Shown here in pieces: positions 1 to 7,540 of a stretch of 37,556 nucleotides of DNA. The DNA comes from Acidimicrobiia bacterium (GTDB lineage Bacteria > Actinomycetota > Acidimicrobiia > Spongiisociales > UBA5794): positions 1 through 37,556 of the forward strand of contig JASJDZ010000020.1 of assembly GCA_030065575.1 (NCBI GenBank), given 5' to 3'. The notes beneath the pieces were generated by a model that worked only from the letters and a program-made list of their open reading frames with translations, had not been told where the DNA came from and did not search any database. Every line of letters starts with the position of its first letter. Within the stretch, counting starts at the first letter, position 1. A program made the translations under genes and the position numbers.

Positions 1-14
1 ACAAGACGGCTCAT
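1..14 (-). CDS. possible start of next gene in the transporter-kinase operon (partial)
   Basis: A minus-strand ATG lies at 14-12, two bases past the stop codon of the histidine kinase gene (18-16). A purine-rich GGAGAAG (25-19) sits four bases before it, a reasonable ribosome binding site. Only the first four codons (Met-Ser-Arg-Leu) fall inside the window, so nothing can be said of the product. If real, it is a third member of the same operon, translated by coupling. Confidence 0.3.
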
Positions 15-15
15 C

Positions 16-1989
16 TCACTTCTCCGTAGTCGCCGGCGGCAGCAACACTGAGAAGCATGTCCGCCCCGGCTCCGATTCGACTGTTATTGACCCATTGTGG
101 CGCACCACGATGTCCTTCACGATCTGCAAACCGAGGCCCAGCCCGAACTCGATCCGGCCGGCCTTCGTGGTGAACGATGGCTCGAAGATCCGCTCCAGGT
201 TCTCCGGCGGAATGCCCTGGCCGTTGTCGGTAATGCCCACCCGCACCTCATCATCGGGGGTTAGGCCGACCTCGATGGCCAGCCTGGCGTCGGACTCGTC
301 CATCGCCTGAATCGCATTGGTGATGAGGTTGGTCCAGACCTGGTTGAGGTCTCCCGGGTAGCCGGTGATGAGCGGCGTATCCGGGTGGTAAGTCGTTTCG
401 ACCTTGACATGCCCGAGCTCGTGACCGAGCAATAGTAGGGTCTCTTCGATGCCTTCACACACGTTGAAAGCCGCGACCTCGGCATCACCGCTGCGTACAT
501 AGGACCGCACTGATCCGACCAGCTTGACGATTCGTGACCCTGCCGCATCGACGCTGCGCAGCGACGTGCCGATGCGATGAAACCGTTCCATTCGATCGAG
601 CCGGGCTTCGGGATCGGGAGCGTCGCCGAATAGCCTCCGGTACTCCTCCTCGGTCTCGATGCCGATCTTGGCCAGCCTCCGGGCCAGTGCGGCATCGCCG
701 AGCGACGCCGCAAGTTCCTTGCGGCGCTGCCGCTGCACCCTGGTGGAAACGGGCTCGCTCTCCCGGGCCGCACGGAGAGCGTCGGCGAACACCTCGCCGT
801 CAGGGGTGCGCAGGGCAAGGGCCTCGATGTCCTCGGCCAGGAAGTCGGCGGCACGGCTCACCGCCGCCGCGGGGTTGTTCAGCTCATGCCCAACCCCGGC
901 TGCGAGTTGGCCAAGCGTGGCCAGCTTCTCCGACTCCACGAGCCTTGCACGGGCGTCGTTGAGCCGCGCAATGGTCTCGGCTAGCTCGTCCCGTTCCCTC
1001 TCGAGGTCCCGGGCCAAACTGTCGACGATCATCCGCAGCTCGATTGAGCGCTGGTTGCGCCGTGCCATCGCCCGCAGGAGAACCGTCACGAGGTGAATGG
1101 CGAGGGTAGGGCTGTGCCGCAGCGCATGGTCCAACTGCTCGAGGGTCAGCTTGATGAAGGTGGTGTCCTCGATAGCGTCGACGTTGAAGAAGGCATTGGT
1201 CGTCGACAGGGCGATGGCGTTGACACCGATCACCCGTCCCGCAGTGCGGGCGTGGAACCCCAGCGTTCTGCCCTCGTAGTCGAGGGTGAGGTGCACTCGC
1301 CCGTCGACGACGATCCGAATGCCGTCGACAGGGTCACCTGTGCTCAGAATCCTCGTCCCAGCCGGAACCGTCGTGCGGGGCGGGTTGTCGAGGGTTCGGT
1401 CGATCTCGGCGATCATCTCCGACTCCACCTCGTCGTCGGAGAGCGCCCGGTCGTCGAGGAACGATCGCTGCAGTCGCGCCAGGCGCTCGGTTGCCTGGTG
1501 AGCCAGCTCCTCGACTTCGACGAACGCTCGGGAGAGCACATCAACATCGACGACTTCGGTGACCTCCTCGACCTCGAGCGGTGCTTCCTCGATGAAGTAC
1601 TCGGTGACGAGGCGGGACACCAGCGCCTTGAGCTGCGAAGTGCCCCACGGCACCCCGAGCACGCCGTCGATCACCCCGCCCACATCGGGTTGGTGCTCCG
1701 AGATGAGCACGCGACGTGTGCCCTCGAGTGATGCGATGTCGCGCAGCACCAACAAGGTATCGATGCCGCTCCCGTCGCTCAGATACTCGTCGACCAGTAC
1801 CAGCGGGACCTTTGCCCCGGACTCGACCGCGGCCCGTGCCGACTCGATCAGCTCGGCTGCGGTCCCCACTGTCTGCACCGTGAAGGCCCCTTCGCCGAGC
1901 GCAACCAGGTCACGCTCCATGTCGGTGCGGGTTGTGGGATCGCTCGATGCGCAGAAGACAATGTCGACCGGAGGATGCTCGGAAGTCAT
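16..1989 (-). CDS. receiver + cyclic-nucleotide-binding + histidine kinase protein
   Basis: This 657-residue protein has no predicted membrane segment and is probably a cytosolic signalling kinase. Residues about 8-130 form a receiver domain with Asp67 (context LVLVDEY) as likely phospho-acceptor. Residues about 205-310 look like a cyclic-nucleotide-binding/Crp-type beta-barrel. A coiled coil (about 320-355) leads to the H-box, where His368 in VGHELNNP is the likely phosphorylated residue. The ATPase part shows an N box (NLITNAIQAM), a G1 box (DNGQGIP), an F box (IFEPSFTTK) and a G2 box (GLGLGLQIVKD). Placing the receiver at the N terminus, ahead of the kinase, is unusual for a classical hybrid kinase, where it is normally C-terminal. 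The ATG overlaps the stop of the SLC13 transporter gene as ATGA, so the two are translationally coupled. The signal and target are unknown. Confidence 0.9.
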   Translation of the reverse strand: MTSEHPPVDIVFCASSDPTTRTDMERDLVALGEGAFTVQTVGTAAELIESARAAVESGAKVPLVLVDEYLSDGSGIDTLLVLRDIASLEGTRRVLISEHQPDVGGVIDGVLGVPWGTSQLKALVSRLVTEYFIEEAPLEVEEVTEVVDVDVLSRAFVEVEELAHQATERLARLQRSFLDDRALSDDEVESEMIAEIDRTLDNPPRTTVPAGTRILSTGDPVDGIRIVVDGRVHLTLDYEGRTLGFHARTAGRVIGVNAIALSTTNAFFNVDAIEDTTFIKLTLEQLDHALRHSPTLAIHLVTVLLRAMARRNQRSIELRMIVDSLARDLERERDELAETIARLNDARARLVESEKLATLGQLAAGVGHELNNPAAAVSRAADFLAEDIEALALRTPDGEVFADALRAARESEPVSTRVQRQRRKELAASLGDAALARRLAKIGIETEEEYRRLFGDAPDPEARLDRMERFHRIGTSLRSVDAAGSRIVKLVGSVRSYVRSGDAEVAAFNVCEGIEETLLLLGHELGHVKVETTYHPDTPLITGYPGDLNQVWTNLITNAIQAMDESDARLAIEVGLTPDDEVRVGITDNGQGIPPENLERIFEPSFTTKAGRIEFGLGLGLQIVKDIVVRHNGSITVESEPGRTCFSVLLPPATTEK

Positions 1990-3404
1990 GCAATCCCCAG
2001 TGCGGACCAGAACAGCGGCATGAGGAGGAGGTAGATGAGGACACCGATGATTCCGATGATGATCCCGGTCCTGGCCATGTCACCTGTCTTGATGAGTCCC
2101 GAGCTGTAGGCAACGGCATTGGTGGGGGTGGAGATCGGAAGGGCCATGGCGAGCGATGCTGCCATCGAGATAGTGAAGCCGAGAATCAGCGGGTCGATGT
2201 CGACGGTTCCCGACAGGGCGAGAGAGACGCCGAGAGGTATCAGCAGGTTGGCGCTCGCGCTGTTCGACATGACTGTGGAGAGCGCCAGTGTGGCGAAGGC
2301 GAACACCCCGATGATGAGGGTTGCCCCCAGAGACTCCCAGGAGATCAGCCCGATCACCCATTCGTCGAGGCCCGAGTCAACGATGCCGCGCCCGAGTGCG
2401 ATGCCACCGGCGATGAGCCAGAGAACGTGCCACTGCACGGCCTGAAGGTCCTTCTCCGTGAGTACCCCGGTGGTGAGAAGTGCCACCACGGGAATGAAGC
2501 CGACGATGCTCGACGAAATCCCATGGAATGACTCGGTGAGCCAAAGCAGCACGGTGACGATGAACACGACGTAGAAGATGCGCGCATTCTTGCTGCGGTC
2601 GAATTCGCCCTCGATCTTGAGGTCGATCTCCTTGGTGTCCGAGGGAAACAGCGTCTTCAACAGCCACCAGCTGATCACGAGCAGGAGGATCACTCCCGGC
2701 ACCGCCAGCACCATCCACTTGCCGAAGCTGATCGATATGCCGGAGCTGGCGAGTTGGCCGATGGCGATTGCGTTCGGCGGCGTCCCCACGGGGGTGCCCA
2801 TGCCGCCGACGTTTGCCGCAAATGGTATCGCCAGAACCATGCCGACCCGGATGCGGTCGTTGCTCGGTAGCGAAGCGACGACGGGTATGACCACGGCCAT
2901 CATCGTGGCAGTCACCGCAGTGTTCGACATGAACATGGAGAACGCCCCAGTGATGATCATCAATCCGAGCATGATCATCGCCGGCTGGTTTCCGAACGGC
3001 TTGAGGAGGATGCGACCCATCGCCTTGTCGAGCCGGAAGTGGGATGAGCCCATCGCCAGGAAGAAGCCGCCCAGCACGAGCAGTATCACCGGGTCGGCGA
3101 GCGCTGCGTAGTAGTCGCGAAACGAGCGCGGATCGAAGTCGGCAGGGAGGCCAACGATCGCCTTGTCGCTGATCATCAAGACCTCGAGAAGGATGATCAG
3201 AGCTGCCGTTCCGAACAGGGGAATCGGTTCAGCCACCCACAGCACGATGGCCAGGAGGAAGATCGCAAACATGCGATGACCGGCAGGGGAGAGGCCGTCG
3301 AACTCGACGACGAGCGGTAGTAGAAACAGCACGGCCGCAACAGCGAGCCAGATCACGCGCGCCGGGATTTGGCGCTTCTCCTGCTTGGGTTTTGTGGTGG
3401 TCAT
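1986..3404 (-). CDS. SLC13/DASS family sodium:anion symporter
   Basis: This 472-residue protein is a polytopic inner-membrane transporter of the divalent-anion:sodium symporter family, which moves dicarboxylates, citrate, sulfate or related anions with sodium. The family's two pseudo-repeated ion-binding signatures are visible: SNT at residues 160-162 followed by TPPNA (208-212), and SNS at 380-382 followed by TPTNA (426-430). Length is normal. The basic N terminus (many Lys/Arg in the first 17 residues) should be cytosolic. The substrate cannot be read from the sequence. It is the first gene of a minus-strand operon, and its stop overlaps the start of the receiver/kinase gene. The kinase may therefore control this transporter or use it as a sensor, which is inference. 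Its promoter must lie in 3405-3562, shared with the divergent metallopeptidase-like gene. Confidence 0.93.
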   Translation of the reverse strand: MTTTKPKQEKRQIPARVIWLAVAAVLFLLPLVVEFDGLSPAGHRMFAIFLLAIVLWVAEPIPLFGTAALIILLEVLMISDKAIVGLPADFDPRSFRDYYAALADPVILLVLGGFFLAMGSSHFRLDKAMGRILLKPFGNQPAMIMLGLMIITGAFSMFMSNTAVTATMMAVVIPVVASLPSNDRIRVGMVLAIPFAANVGGMGTPVGTPPNAIAIGQLASSGISISFGKWMVLAVPGVILLLVISWWLLKTLFPSDTKEIDLKIEGEFDRSKNARIFYVVFIVTVLLWLTESFHGISSSIVGFIPVVALLTTGVLTEKDLQAVQWHVLWLIAGGIALGRGIVDSGLDEWVIGLISWESLGATLIIGVFAFATLALSTVMSNSASANLLIPLGVSLALSGTVDIDPLILGFTISMAASLAMALPISTPTNAVAYSSGLIKTGDMARTGIIIGIIGVLIYLLLMPLFWSALGIA

Positions 3405-3501
3405 GATCGCCGATCGGGTGAATCTGCGTTGACGTTTCGGCCGTCGGCCACAGCCTAGAGCCGGTGCCCGAAATCCCTGTAATTACGGGCCAAATCTGGA
3501 C

Positions 3502-3540
3502 ATTAGGCCGGGCCTAATCGATACCTAATCGACCCCTAAG
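3502..3540. promoter_or_regulatory. operator candidate: three CCTAA boxes at 11-bp spacing plus an inverted box
   Basis: CCTAA occurs at 3513, 3524 and 3535, exactly 11 bp apart; the first two extend to CCTAATCGA. An inverted copy creates the palindrome ATTAGGC-cgg-GCCTAAT (3502-3518). Direct repeats at 11-bp pitch are typical of sites for OmpR/PhoB-type response regulators such as PHO boxes. That the site binds such a regulator is inference. It lies 22-61 bp before the metallopeptidase-like gene and about 100 bp before the divergent transporter gene. A near-palindrome around GTAATTAC (3475-3489) lies just outside it. The rest of 3405-3501 shows nothing I recognise. Confidence 0.5.
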
Positions 3541-3562
3541 CCCCTTCCTCGACCTTGGGGGC

Positions 3563-4243
3563 ATGTCATACGCAAAGAACACAGCAGCCCTCGCAATATC
3601 ACTTGTATCGATCGTTGTTGCCCTTCGGATCGATGCTCAGGCCCCCGGTGTGACCGGCTCCGTCGCAATTGCAACACCCGCACACACGTTGTCCACGACG
3701 GCGCCGGTTCACCGGGAAGCCGCTCCGGTAGTCACCGAGCCGGCCGAGGTCGAGGTCCGGACCGAGACCACCATCGAGGCCGAGACCGAAGAGCTTCGTG
3801 AGATGGCCGAGCGGGCGCTGAGCCGGTTCGATAAGGCTGGCCTCGAGCTGCCGGTTCTCACCATCTACGCCTTCAGCGACAAGGCCGGTTGCGGCGACAA
3901 CTTCGGGTACTTCTCGATAGACCATGTTGGCAACTACGAGATTCACATCTGCGGTGTCGACTTCACGATGCTGCACGAGCTGGGACATGCCTGGGCGAAG
4001 TACAACCTGACTGAAGAGAAGAAGCAGCAGTTCCTGGACGAGGACTACGCAGCCGCAGACGAGTGGCGAGTCGACGGCGACTGGCTCAACTCGGGCAGCG
4101 AGCACTGCGCCAACGTGATCGCCTGGGGTCTGATGGAGGACCGGGTCAACCAGACCAGGACCCGCCCCTACGACCACGGCAGCATGCTGAAGGCTTTCGA
4201 TTTCCTGACCGACGGCGGCGAGCCGCTCTGGATGAGCGCATAG
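3563..4243 (+). CDS. small secreted protein with HEXXH zinc-protease motif
   Basis: The 226-residue product begins with a short hydrophobic segment (about residues 7-21), a signal peptide or membrane anchor. A Thr/Glu-rich linker follows to about residue 75. The conserved part carries HELGH (138-142), the HEXXH zinc-binding motif, in the context HELGHAWAKY, and later SEHCANVIAWGL (179-190), where Glu180 could be the third ligand as in gluzincins. Cys110, Cys130 and Cys182 could form a disulfide outside the cell. I infer a secreted or membrane-anchored metallopeptidase; the substrate is unknown and I cannot name the family. Only a weak G-rich Shine-Dalgarno precedes the ATG. Its last eleven codons before the terminal Ala, encoding LTDGGEPLWMS, are the first copy of a 33-bp direct repeat whose second copy follows the next gene. 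Confidence 0.75.
   Translation: MSYAKNTAALAISLVSIVVALRIDAQAPGVTGSVAIATPAHTLSTTAPVHREAAPVVTEPAEVEVRTETTIEAETEELREMAERALSRFDKAGLELPVLTIYAFSDKAGCGDNFGYFSIDHVGNYEIHICGVDFTMLHELGHAWAKYNLTEEKKQQFLDEDYAAADEWRVDGDWLNSGSEHCANVIAWGLMEDRVNQTRTRPYDHGSMLKAFDFLTDGGEPLWMSA
4205..4237. repeat. 33-bp direct repeat, copy 1 (inside the 3' end of the HEXXH gene)
   Basis: This segment is identical over 33 bp to 5597-5629. Here it encodes LTDGGEPLWMS and is followed by one Ala codon and TAG. The second copy runs straight into TGA in the same reading frame. The flanking bases differ on both sides. Confidence 0.97.
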
Positions 4244-4290
4244 GTAGATGACAGATAGCCACCGTCCGGATGAGACCGGGACCGGTGCAC

Positions 4291-4300
4291 GGGAGAAAGG
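4291..4300 (+). promoter_or_regulatory. ribosome binding site deciding the lipoprotein start
   Basis: The purine-rich GGGAGAAAGG ends 7 bases before the ATG at 4308. This favours 4308 over an in-frame ATG at 4248, which has no comparable site and would put an unusual 20-residue hydrophilic extension before the signal peptide. Confidence 0.6.
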
Positions 4301-4307
4301 GACCGAG

Positions 4308-5600
4308 ATGTCGATGAAGTACCTAGCAGACAAGGAAAGCGGATTCGCAGCCGTGGATATTCGTCGTCATCCAACACTGCTTGGCTGCATCATCCTGGGA
4401 TTAGCCCTCTTTGGCGCAGCCTGCGGCGCCGCCGAGGTGGGTACGGTCGACACCGACGCCACGGGTCCTACCGTCGCCAGTGACGCACCGACACCGGACT
4501 CGACCAGCCTTCCTGATGCCGCAGAGCCGCAAGAGCTTGCTAATCGGCTGCTTGCGGCTTACGCCGGGTCCGACCCCTCAGCCTGGCGAGGGCTGGTGTC
4601 TGCCGACTCCCGGGTCTTTGCGCCGATCGAGTGGTCCTTCTTGGAGGACTTCGACGAGGACGGAGTCATTGCTTTCGCCGACTGGCAACAGTTCAGAATC
4701 GCACTCCATGGCGCGGTTGAGTTCAGACTCGAATGGGAGTGCGAGACCGTGGACGAGGACGAAGCTCGTTGCCGAATTGCAGGCACGGACGCCTTCTTTG
4801 AGATGGCGGGTGCCGCTCCACCACCCGCTTACAAAATGGAGAAGTTCGATGACGGGCTGTGGGTTGGCGAAGAAGATGCTGTCCCGGATGCCACTGCTGA
4901 GCAGGAGGAGCAAAGAGGCAACGCCATCGAGGGCCGTGAATCAGCCGTTGCGCAGTACGCCAACTGGGTCGCGGCGACCTACCCGAGTCAGTACTCCGCC
5001 GTGTTCCAGTCAAGCGAGGACGATGAGTCGGTTGACTGGGTGACTCTCCCTGCGGCGATCGCCATTCACGAGCAGCTGATCCCGGAGTTTCTGGCGGGAG
5101 CCACGGCAGAGGAGTCTTCCGCTGCCGGCACTGGGACCATCACCATTGTGGCTCAGGAGTGGTCAGGCTTGGAAGGGCACCAAGTACTCGCCGCAGTTGT
5201 ACCCGGCGATGCCGACTACGTTCGATCTGCGTGGCCCTCCCCCCATGATTACGACTACTTCGAGCCGGGCTTTGCGGGGTCGGTGGCGTGGGCCAGCATT
5301 GATGGCAGTCCGTTCACTGGTGAGCTGGTGGTGCGTGACGCACGGCCTTTCGCCTGGTTCGCTGGCAGAACCGCGGCTCTCGAGAACGAATCGGCCCAGC
5401 TGGAAGCCGGCACCTACACGGTCGTCCTGCTCGCCAGCATGAAGCCCGGTCCAATACCGAACTGGATAGATGACTACATGCCGGGAGCCCCTCATATGAG
5501 CTTCATCGAGGTTCGTGTCGCAGCCGGTGAGGTTTCGCGTGTAGTCGTTCCCGACTTTCCGCCGCGACCGGCCATCAGGTTCAACCGCGGCCCGCTCTGA
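4308..5600 (+). CDS. predicted lipoprotein of unknown function
   Basis: From the ATG at 4308 the product has 430 residues. It opens with a basic stretch, a hydrophobic core (LLGCIILGLALF) and a lipobox-like GAAC, so lipidation at this Cys and anchoring on the outer face of the membrane are likely. An acidic, Thr/Pro-rich linker follows. I do not recognise the body: residues about 70-200 resemble an SnoaL/NTF2-like fold in size and pattern, which is only a guess, and the C-terminal half is beta-rich. The gene sits between two copies of a 33-bp repeat, and its stop codon lies within the second copy (the TGA in CTGACC at 5597). It therefore looks like an insertion downstream of the HEXXH gene. 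A strong hairpin follows at 5662. Confidence 0.75.
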   Translation: MSMKYLADKESGFAAVDIRRHPTLLGCIILGLALFGAACGAAEVGTVDTDATGPTVASDAPTPDSTSLPDAAEPQELANRLLAAYAGSDPSAWRGLVSADSRVFAPIEWSFLEDFDEDGVIAFADWQQFRIALHGAVEFRLEWECETVDEDEARCRIAGTDAFFEMAGAAPPPAYKMEKFDDGLWVGEEDAVPDATAEQEEQRGNAIEGRESAVAQYANWVAATYPSQYSAVFQSSEDDESVDWVTLPAAIAIHEQLIPEFLAGATAEESSAAGTGTITIVAQEWSGLEGHQVLAAVVPGDADYVRSAWPSPHDYDYFEPGFAGSVAWASIDGSPFTGELVVRDARPFAWFAGRTAALENESAQLEAGTYTVVLLASMKPGPIPNWIDDYMPGAPHMSFIEVRVAAGEVSRVVVPDFPPRPAIRFNRGPL

Positions 5601-5629
5601 CCGACGGCGGCGAGCCGCTCTGGATGAGC
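5597..5629. repeat. 33-bp direct repeat, copy 2 (after the lipoprotein gene)
   Basis: This is an exact copy of 4205-4237. Read in the frame of the HEXXH protein it gives LTDGGEPLWMS followed directly by TGA, as the original end of that gene might look. It also supplies the stop codon of the lipoprotein gene in another frame. It leads into the terminator hairpin. Confidence 0.97.
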
Positions 5630-5661
5630 TGAGGCACTCAGACACAGCGAGGCTGCGCGAA

Positions 5662-5691
5662 GGAGGCGGCGAGGGAACCCTCGCCGCCTCC
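5662..5691. terminator. strong hairpin, probable bidirectional terminator
   Basis: A perfect 14-bp stem (GGAGGCGGCGAGGG at 5662-5675 with 5678-5691) encloses two bases. There is no T-run, as is common for actinobacterial terminators. It lies between the convergent lipoprotein and hemolysin III genes and can serve both. Confidence 0.7.
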
Positions 5692-5714
5692 GCTGTCGAT
5701 CAGCCGGTCGGCTC

Positions 5715-5764
5715 CGTTTTGGCGGATCTGAGGCCCATATGCGGGCCTGGTGTCCGCCAAAACG
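5715..5764 (-). repeat. palindromic intergenic repeat, copy 1
   Basis: Perfect 12-bp outer arms (CGTTTTGGCGGA at 5715-5726, complement at 5753-5764) surround 6-bp inner arms (AGGCCC/GGGCCT, 5731-5736 and 5743-5748) with loop ATATGC. The reverse complement closely matches 31091-31140, so this is a dispersed repeat family seen here in opposite orientations. Two small hairpins flank it at 5702-5713 and 5775-5789. It holds no gene. The spurious reading RFGGHQARIWASDPPKR comes from its minus strand. Confidence 0.8.
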
Positions 5765-5787
5765 AAACGAAGGGGAGTCGGGTCGAC

Positions 5788-6456
5788 TCAGGCCAGAACG
5801 TATCGGTAGGTCGCCGTCCAGTGGACAGCTGATGCGGCAACCACAAACACGTGGAAGAGCTCGTGCGCCGAGAAGACACGCGGCCACAGCTTGGGCCAGC
5901 GGGTCACCTTGAAGACCATCCCCACGGTGTAGAGGACACCGCCGAGGGCCATCAGGACCACGGCTGCCGTCCCCGCCCGGGACGCCAGCGGGAACATGAT
6001 CGGAATAGAGATCCAGCCGAGGATCACCATCAAGGCGAACGAGAAGGCGTGGCGTTCCATGGATGCAAACAGCCGATTCAGGATCCCGACCAACGCGATT
6101 CCCCAGGCCATCGCCAGGACCAGCCAGCGCATCCATCCATCGAGGATGACGACGGCGATCGGGGTGTAGGTCGCGGCGATCAGAACGAAGATCATCGAGT
6201 GGTCGAGCCGCTGCATCCGCCGCTTCCACACCTCCCGCCACGGGATGGAGTGGTAAAGGGAGCTGGTGGTGTAGAGCCCGAGGAGACCGAGCCCGAATAC
6301 GATGGCGCCGACCCGGCCTGCCCAGCTCGAGGCCCGCAGGATCAGAAACACCATTCCAACCAACGACACGACTGCTGCGGTGCCGTGGAGAATGCCACGT
6401 ACCGGGTTCTGCATCTTGCCCAGCGTCCAGCGCCGGAGGTTCTCATGGAGATTCAT
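5788..6456 (-). CDS. hemolysin III / PAQR family membrane protein
   Basis: The 222-residue product is a seven-helix membrane protein of the PAQR/hemolysin III (YqfA/TrhA) family. The family's conserved polar residues are present: SSLYHS (65-70), RLDHS with Asp85, and HELFH (198-202), which together would bind zinc in the membrane. These proteins are proposed to act as ceramidase-like hydrolases or in membrane-lipid homeostasis; the bacterial role is not settled. In Mycobacterium tuberculosis a hemolysin-like gene (Rv1085c) lies beside the Z-isoprenyl diphosphate synthase Rv1086. Here the equivalent synthase gene begins 1.1 kb away, with a GNAT gene between them. The gene is divergent from the GNAT gene. 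Confidence 0.93.
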   Translation of the reverse strand: MNLHENLRRWTLGKMQNPVRGILHGTAAVVSLVGMVFLILRASSWAGRVGAIVFGLGLLGLYTTSSLYHSIPWREVWKRRMQRLDHSMIFVLIAATYTPIAVVILDGWMRWLVLAMAWGIALVGILNRLFASMERHAFSFALMVILGWISIPIMFPLASRAGTAAVVLMALGGVLYTVGMVFKVTRWPKLWPRVFSAHELFHVFVVAASAVHWTATYRYVLA

Positions 6457-6499
6457 GGGAGGGTCAGGCTAACTGGAGTCAACGCCAATCGGTAGGAGC

Positions 6500-6505
6500 G
6501 ATAAT
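6500..6505 (+). promoter_or_regulatory. possible -10 box for the GNAT gene
   Basis: GATAAT ends seven bases before the ATG at 6513, a spacing expected for a leaderless or nearly leaderless transcript. No convincing -35 box is seen. No Shine-Dalgarno sequence lies at the usual distance. Confidence 0.35.
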
Positions 6506-6512
6506 CACAGTC

Positions 6513-7496
6513 ATGAATGTCCCCTCCTTCCCGTTCGAGCTCAAGCTGACCTGCTCCCCTGCGAAGGTTGCCGATGCCGCAGAGCTTTCCGCCCTGTTCA
6601 ACGCAATCGCCGACGCCGATGACACCCCGGAACGGCTCAGTGAGACCTCGATGAAGCACGAGCTCGAGTCGTACTTCGATCCCCTCGAAGGGCGAACCGT
6701 CGTTGCTCGTGACGAGGCGGGAAAGATCGTTGCCTACGCCACGGTCTACAGCCGGCTCGCAGAAGCCGAAGAAATGCGCGCCTACATCAACCTTTACGTC
6801 GACCCAACGTGGCGAGGCTACGACCTCGAGGACCAGCTGATCGACTGGGGGATAGCGGTGGGCACCGCCGTGCTGGAGGAGGTAGCGGCGGAGAGACGAT
6901 TCATCTGTGGATGGCTGTACAAGAAGCAGGAACAGATGGCGGCTCGCTTTGCGGCTCGCGGCTTCACTCCGATCCGCCACTGGTGGGAGATGGAATGCCT
7001 GCTGAACCGGCCGATGCGGTCTCCGCAGACCAAGGGGTTCGAGGTGGTGCCCTGGCTTCCGGAGTTCGATGAGCCGGCCCGCCTCGTCTACAACGCCGCA
7101 TTCGCCGATCACTGGGGCTCGACGCCGATGGATGAGGGGCAGTGGCAGAAGCAGGTCATCGCCAGCCCCGGATTCAGACGCGACTACTCGTTCGTTGCTG
7201 TTGCCCAGGGTCAGGTCGTTGGTTACTCGGCCTGCGAGGAGTACCCGGAGGATTGGGACGCGGCCGGCCGAAGCGAGGCGTGGGTCGGTGGCCTGGGCGT
7301 TCTACGGGAATGGCGGAAACGAGGGATCGCAACTGCGCTGCTCATCCGATCAATGGAGGCGATGCAGGCAGCTGAGATAGAGGCGGCGATGATCGGTGTC
7401 GACTCCGACAGCCCGAGCGGTGCACAACACCTCTATGCCGATGTCGGGTTCATCACCAAGATCACCGGTACGACCTGGCAGCTCGAAGTGGATTAA
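6513..7496 (+). CDS. tandem GNAT-family N-acetyltransferase
   Basis: The 327-residue protein is long enough for two GNAT folds, about residues 10-150 and 175-325. The C-terminal half carries the acetyl-CoA binding signature (GVLREWRKRGIATALL), preceded by the beta-4 strand AWVGGLGV. The N-terminal half has a weaker version (INLYVDPTWRGYDLEDQLIDW) and may be degenerate. Such proteins move an acyl group from acyl-CoA to an amine; the substrate cannot be predicted. Mycothiol synthase MshD is also a tandem GNAT of about this size, so a related small-molecule acetyltransferase is conceivable, but I see no specific support. The gene precedes the cis-prenyltransferase gene by 44 bp on the same strand. 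Confidence 0.85.
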   Translation: MNVPSFPFELKLTCSPAKVADAAELSALFNAIADADDTPERLSETSMKHELESYFDPLEGRTVVARDEAGKIVAYATVYSRLAEAEEMRAYINLYVDPTWRGYDLEDQLIDWGIAVGTAVLEEVAAERRFICGWLYKKQEQMAARFAARGFTPIRHWWEMECLLNRPMRSPQTKGFEVVPWLPEFDEPARLVYNAAFADHWGSTPMDEGQWQKQVIASPGFRRDYSFVAVAQGQVVGYSACEEYPEDWDAAGRSEAWVGGLGVLREWRKRGIATALLIRSMEAMQAAEIEAAMIGVDSDSPSGAQHLYADVGFITKITGTTWQLEVD

Positions 7497-7540
7497 TGCG
7501 ACGGCCGGAAGCTCCAGTTCCGGCGTAGACTCCGAATGCT

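Noticed and set aside
4248-4307. Longer start for the lipoprotein at 4248
   Set aside because: It would put a hydrophilic 20-residue extension before the signal peptide, whereas 4308 has a clear ribosome binding site.
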